Below, in pieces: positions 59,943 through 64,000 of a DNA stretch of 64,000 nucleotides; position 1 is the stretch's first letter; each line of letters begins with the position of its first letter. A program made the translations under genes and the position numbers. The DNA is taken from assembly GCF_034702125.1 (NCBI RefSeq), contig NC_085860.1:14897723-14961722 (forward strand), in the 5' to 3' direction. The notes under the pieces were generated by a model. That model searched no databases, was not told the DNA's origin, and saw only the letters and a program-made list of their open reading frames with translations. The DNA is from Engraulis encrasicolus (lineage: Eukaryota > Chordata > Actinopteri > Clupeiformes > Engraulidae).

Positions 59943-62900
59943 AATCATGCTGACATTTGATCATATCTCCTTATTATTTTTTAATATATTGTTATTGCCC
60001 AGTACCTCATAGCCAAAGCTGACTTAATCCGCTCATAAAGTATAAGGGAGCGCCATGGCATTGTTTCTATTGCCTGCTCTCTCAACAGGCAGTAGTGTCA
60101 GTGGATCCCATTTCGTCCCTGAAGTGACACAATCAACTGAAACGCTGCCAAATGTATGTAAATATAGGCAAATGTATGCTAACTACCGTACCACCTGCAG
60201 GATAAGTGATTGCGATCTGTGAAGTTGTTGCGTAATGTTAGGGTTTTAACTTGGGTGTGAGGTAACCTGTGTTTTACGCTTGATCATAGGAGAGAAGGGA
60301 AGAATAGAATGCTGCTGTGGATTCTCCGGAATAATCCGCTGTGTGGGCGTGTGTTTTGTGTGGGTGTGTTTTTTGTGCCATTATACATGTGTGTTGTGAG
60401 AAGAGACGAGACGAGGAGAGAGGAGAAGAGGTGGGGGATAGATTGGCTGTCGAGATGCTGTCAACCGAAATCCAATTTCTTGGCACTTTACAAAGCGGCC
60501 TCCAGTGGGAGGATTTTTATCTCCCTGATATTAGAAGTTTTACTTTTAACAGCAGCTACTGAGAGACTGATGGCTCCATCATCCCCACCCCCATCCCTAT
60601 TGGCTTTCCTATATACTGAATACCATGTATTGTTTTTTTTCTATTATGCCACAGCATTCTGCCCTCCAGCCGAAAATTGATCAGTGATTATTGAAGGATA
60701 CTCTCTATCTTCTGCATTCAGCTTAAAGCCATTCAGCTTAATTACTTTCCTTTCATCAATGTGTATTGTCAGGCACAGTGACAATTTCCCATCTTTGACA
60801 AACAAAAAAAACATGTTGCAAGTGTTTGTTGTACCTAACAAGCACAACAAAGGGGGTTTGTTGCTGATAAAACGTCAGTCAAATTTTATGCACTGTGAAT
60901 CTGCATGAATGTAAAATTAATACCAGTTAGTTTTTGAATGATATGGCACAATCGCAATGAAAATAGGGAATAGGTTTTTCAAGGTGAATAGAGTGTAGCA
61001 ATCAAGTTTCCATTGTCTGGTTGGGGGAAAGAGTATAATTCTGTCTGGACTTTTTCAGTGCATGCAATTACCAGTACAGTATGTCAATGGCCAGTCACTG
61101 GTACGTCACATAATACACAGCAATTGTGAAGTGACACACAAGGCTTCACTTGACTTGACCCATGCTGTAAGGGAGCTGTATAGCGGCCCATAAGTGATGG
61201 TTCATTGCCAGCAGTGTCATTACCACCCCCATTACTTCAAGGTAATTGCCAAGGAATGCCCTCTCTGTAATTCAAAACTGTCTGCATGAATGTGTAGATG
61301 GAATGGAAGTAAGAAAGGGAGGTCGTGGGGAAAAACTATCAGGCCATGTGGAATTCCCTTTTTAAACTGAAAAAAGTTCCATAGAACTATATTGTGTGCA
61401 AACCTTTCAAAACGGTAAACCAGTTTCCAACGGACATAGCAGCACATAGCAGAGTTGCTGTACTGTGACTAACAAAAAGTCGTCAGGTTGGCTTACTCGC
61501 TGATGTATCGAGTTATATTTTAAAAGGCAACCCTATCAACAGCATTTTCCAAGAGAGTGGTATAATTTCCTCCCCGGGGATCGACAAAGTTACTCTACTA
61601 CTCTACTCTAATAGCTTTGATACATTATGCCTGAAGAACAGGGCTGCAAATATGGAGGCTGGCTGACGATCCAGAACAAAAGACGGACAGTTTGCAGTGG
61701 CTATACAGTACTGTGTGAGCTTCTCTCTGCTGTTTACCTTCCTACAGCCTCACAGTAAAACATTCCTCTTTGTAGTCTGCAGATCAGAGCAGTACCACCA
61801 CGGTCTGTTCCCTACATGTCATCATCTGCGTGTGTGCGTGCAAGCGTGCAAGCTTGCGTGGGTGTGTGCGTGCATGTGTGCGAGAGGCTCGTTGTGTGGT
61901 TCAGAATGCTGAGCAGGCTAGAGTTTCTTTCAAATGGACTGGAATGGACCATGCAGGAGGAAGATGTTAGGGATGACTTCAGCAGGCTCCAAGGCAGCCT
62001 TTATTGAATACTGTAAAAAAAGAGGCCGCCAAGTGTGATGACTTTTTTTGTATGACAAATTTAAAAAATATGACACATTTACAAATGAACTATAATAATC
62101 TTAACTATGATGATCACAAAAAATGTTACACAAGATGTGGATTGGCAAATACCATTACAAACTGCATGGTATTGTACTGTGATTAGAAAGCTTTCACATT
62201 CTCTATTTAGTGAATAATTTATCTGTGGATCCACTTGGCGGTGAATATAAAGCAGCACTTTTGACAAAGCAAGTCCTCTGAAGTGCATAATACATTAACC
62301 AGTTTATTTGCCCAGGGAGAGGGAAGAAAAAATAAAGTATATTAATGGTGTCGTAATGAACGTAATGGTGGTGGCTTTGAAAGCACATGTATTATTCAGT
62401 ATGGCCAAACCTACGTATATCAGGAAAAAGAGAAGTGGTGACTGTCCCTCAGCAATTGCAAAATACCATATTATATAACTAAACGTACTGTTGTTAGTGA
62501 CGGATTTATATTGAATTGGAAAGAATTCAGCCTCGGCCTCTACAAGTTTTCAGTATTCTTTGCAACATAAACAATACGGTGGTGGTCATAAATGTATCAT
62601 GGGCTCATTCTTTTCTGCTAAATCATTTTATCTCTCCCTCATAATGGCAGGACGTGGGGTAGTCTAATGTGACAGGAACTTAACTAACTGACTGTTCTAC
62701 ACACAAATGCCTGCCACAAATCCTGACTTAATTTCAGGAGGACAAGACAAGCCAGCGAGCAGTGCAAAAAGCCAAGTTCACTGCATTAAAAAACACAGTC
62801 GCCATCTTGGCTACGTGAGGCGGGCCTCCGCCAGGCAATCAGCGCTCGTGACAAGGGGTGTCTCTCTGTGACGCAGGAGCAGCCCTTTATTGAGCATCAC

Positions 62901-64000
62901 CCGTCAGTGGAGCAGGGTGCTTAGCAACCAGGTGCGATGGGAGAGAGAGTCATGGGAGCGAGCTGGCAGGGGTTCATTGGCAGGTGGAAGGCTTTCACTC
63001 CTTGTTTCACCTTAAGGTGAGCCACCTGTTCCAAGTTATTCGCACGCACGTGCGCACACACAAATAATGTGTGTGTTGACAAACACAGAGACAAGTGATC
63101 TGAATGTAAGATTTTTTTGCATTCTACATGACAATGTAACACCAAAACCCTTAGGATCAAAAGTCCCCGTATCCGTGTGATCTACAAGCTTATCACACTG
63201 TGTGCACAGATACTGAATGAGCTGTACAAAAGCTGCCCAGTATGCCTACTTTATTACTTCAGAGAGGTGTTGAACAGAGAAGTGTTGAACAGATTAGACT
63301 ACTGTGGCTGAATTCATCCGCTGTAATGAACCGAGAGTCTTCCTTTGAATTGAAGAGGAAGCACAAGTCTGTCCTGAGCCTCGTCTCTACACCGGCCTTA
63401 ATATCGTGAATAGAAGCACAGTCCCTTTGCTGAATGCCTGCACTGATTTAATATTCTCTCAGCCTGGTTAGCAGCGCCGTGAAAGGTCCAGCTCTCCCGA
63501 CATTATTCATTCCAGCCTGACCTTTTTATGTGCTTATTTTATTTTACAATCTTTTGGAAGTGCCAAGGGATTGGTACAGCCATTAACTTCAGAATATCGT
63601 ATCGGCAGACCCCTGTGTCCACAAGGGATGCATTTCATTCATTTCCTTGCCTTCAAAGTGAAGTCCTCATCCTGTGTCAAAGGAAAGCCCCCCAACCCCC
63701 TAACTGAGTGAGTCAGACAGAGTGAGATCGCAACCGGAGTGTGGTCTGTCCTTGTGCAATCTTGTTGTTAGTTAGCTATGCAAATGAATACAGTGTTAAA
63801 AATATTACTCATCATCACCGCATGTAGATGTGCATGGATGGGCGAGTGATTGATTCCTTTTTTATTTGTCATTCACACTTCTGAATGCCACTGTCCCTGT
63901 CCTGCATTAATCAGGGGGCCTGACTGCATAATGAATGTGGTGGTGGTGAGTAACGCACAGTTAGCTGCGTGTTGTGTGTGATGTAATTCCATGTTGCAAA
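59943..64000. other. intergenic, no recognised gene
   Basis: Unclassified, moderately AT-rich. A short GC-richer patch at 62800-62960 contains CGCCATCTTGG and GCTTAGCAACC and could be regulatory. No repeats of note. Confidence 0.4.

Overview
The window looks like nuclear DNA of a ray-finned (teleost) fish. The evidence is two vertebrate-type genes with short exons and GT-AG introns, dense dinucleotide microsatellites (long GT, CT and GA arrays, roughly 4 percent of the window), several tRNA-derived SINE families, and many small inverted-repeat DNA transposons of the hAT, TTAA and Tc1 types. I cannot name the species from the sequence.

Layout. Positions 138-10415, minus strand, hold ten exons of a lysosomal serine carboxypeptidase of the cathepsin A (protective protein) family. 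The last exon, with the catalytic histidine, lies beyond the left edge. Its introns carry a 2.1 kb inverted-repeat transposon with a perfect 5-bp target duplication, a hAT MITE nested inside that element, two adjacent MITEs, SINEs and GT arrays. Positions 10416-16255 are the head-to-head intergenic region, full of SINEs and hairpin elements. A MITE ends only 86 bp before the next start codon. Positions 16256-25658, plus strand, hold a complete eight-exon TRIM-type E3 ubiquitin ligase (RING, long Pro/Ser-rich linker, two B-boxes, coiled coil, PRY-SPRY; 808 residues as spliced here).

Positions 26200-64000 contain no gene I can support. They hold microsatellites, MITEs with target-site duplications, a 1.6 kb degenerate Tc1 transposon (58330-59940), a 1.6 kb giant imperfect palindrome (36671-38272), a 690 bp GT-rich minisatellite and stretches with no recognisable structure. 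The two genes have no evident functional link: one is a lysosomal peptidase and the other a probable cytosolic ubiquitin ligase of a family often involved in immunity.

I found no CRISPR array, operon, phage or clear new multi-gene system. The most unusual structures are the giant palindrome, the TGTAG/CTACA-ended transposon with an internal duplication, and the TRIM protein with a roughly 250-residue low-complexity insert. All joins are my own reading of splice sites and frames. No alignment or database search was run.
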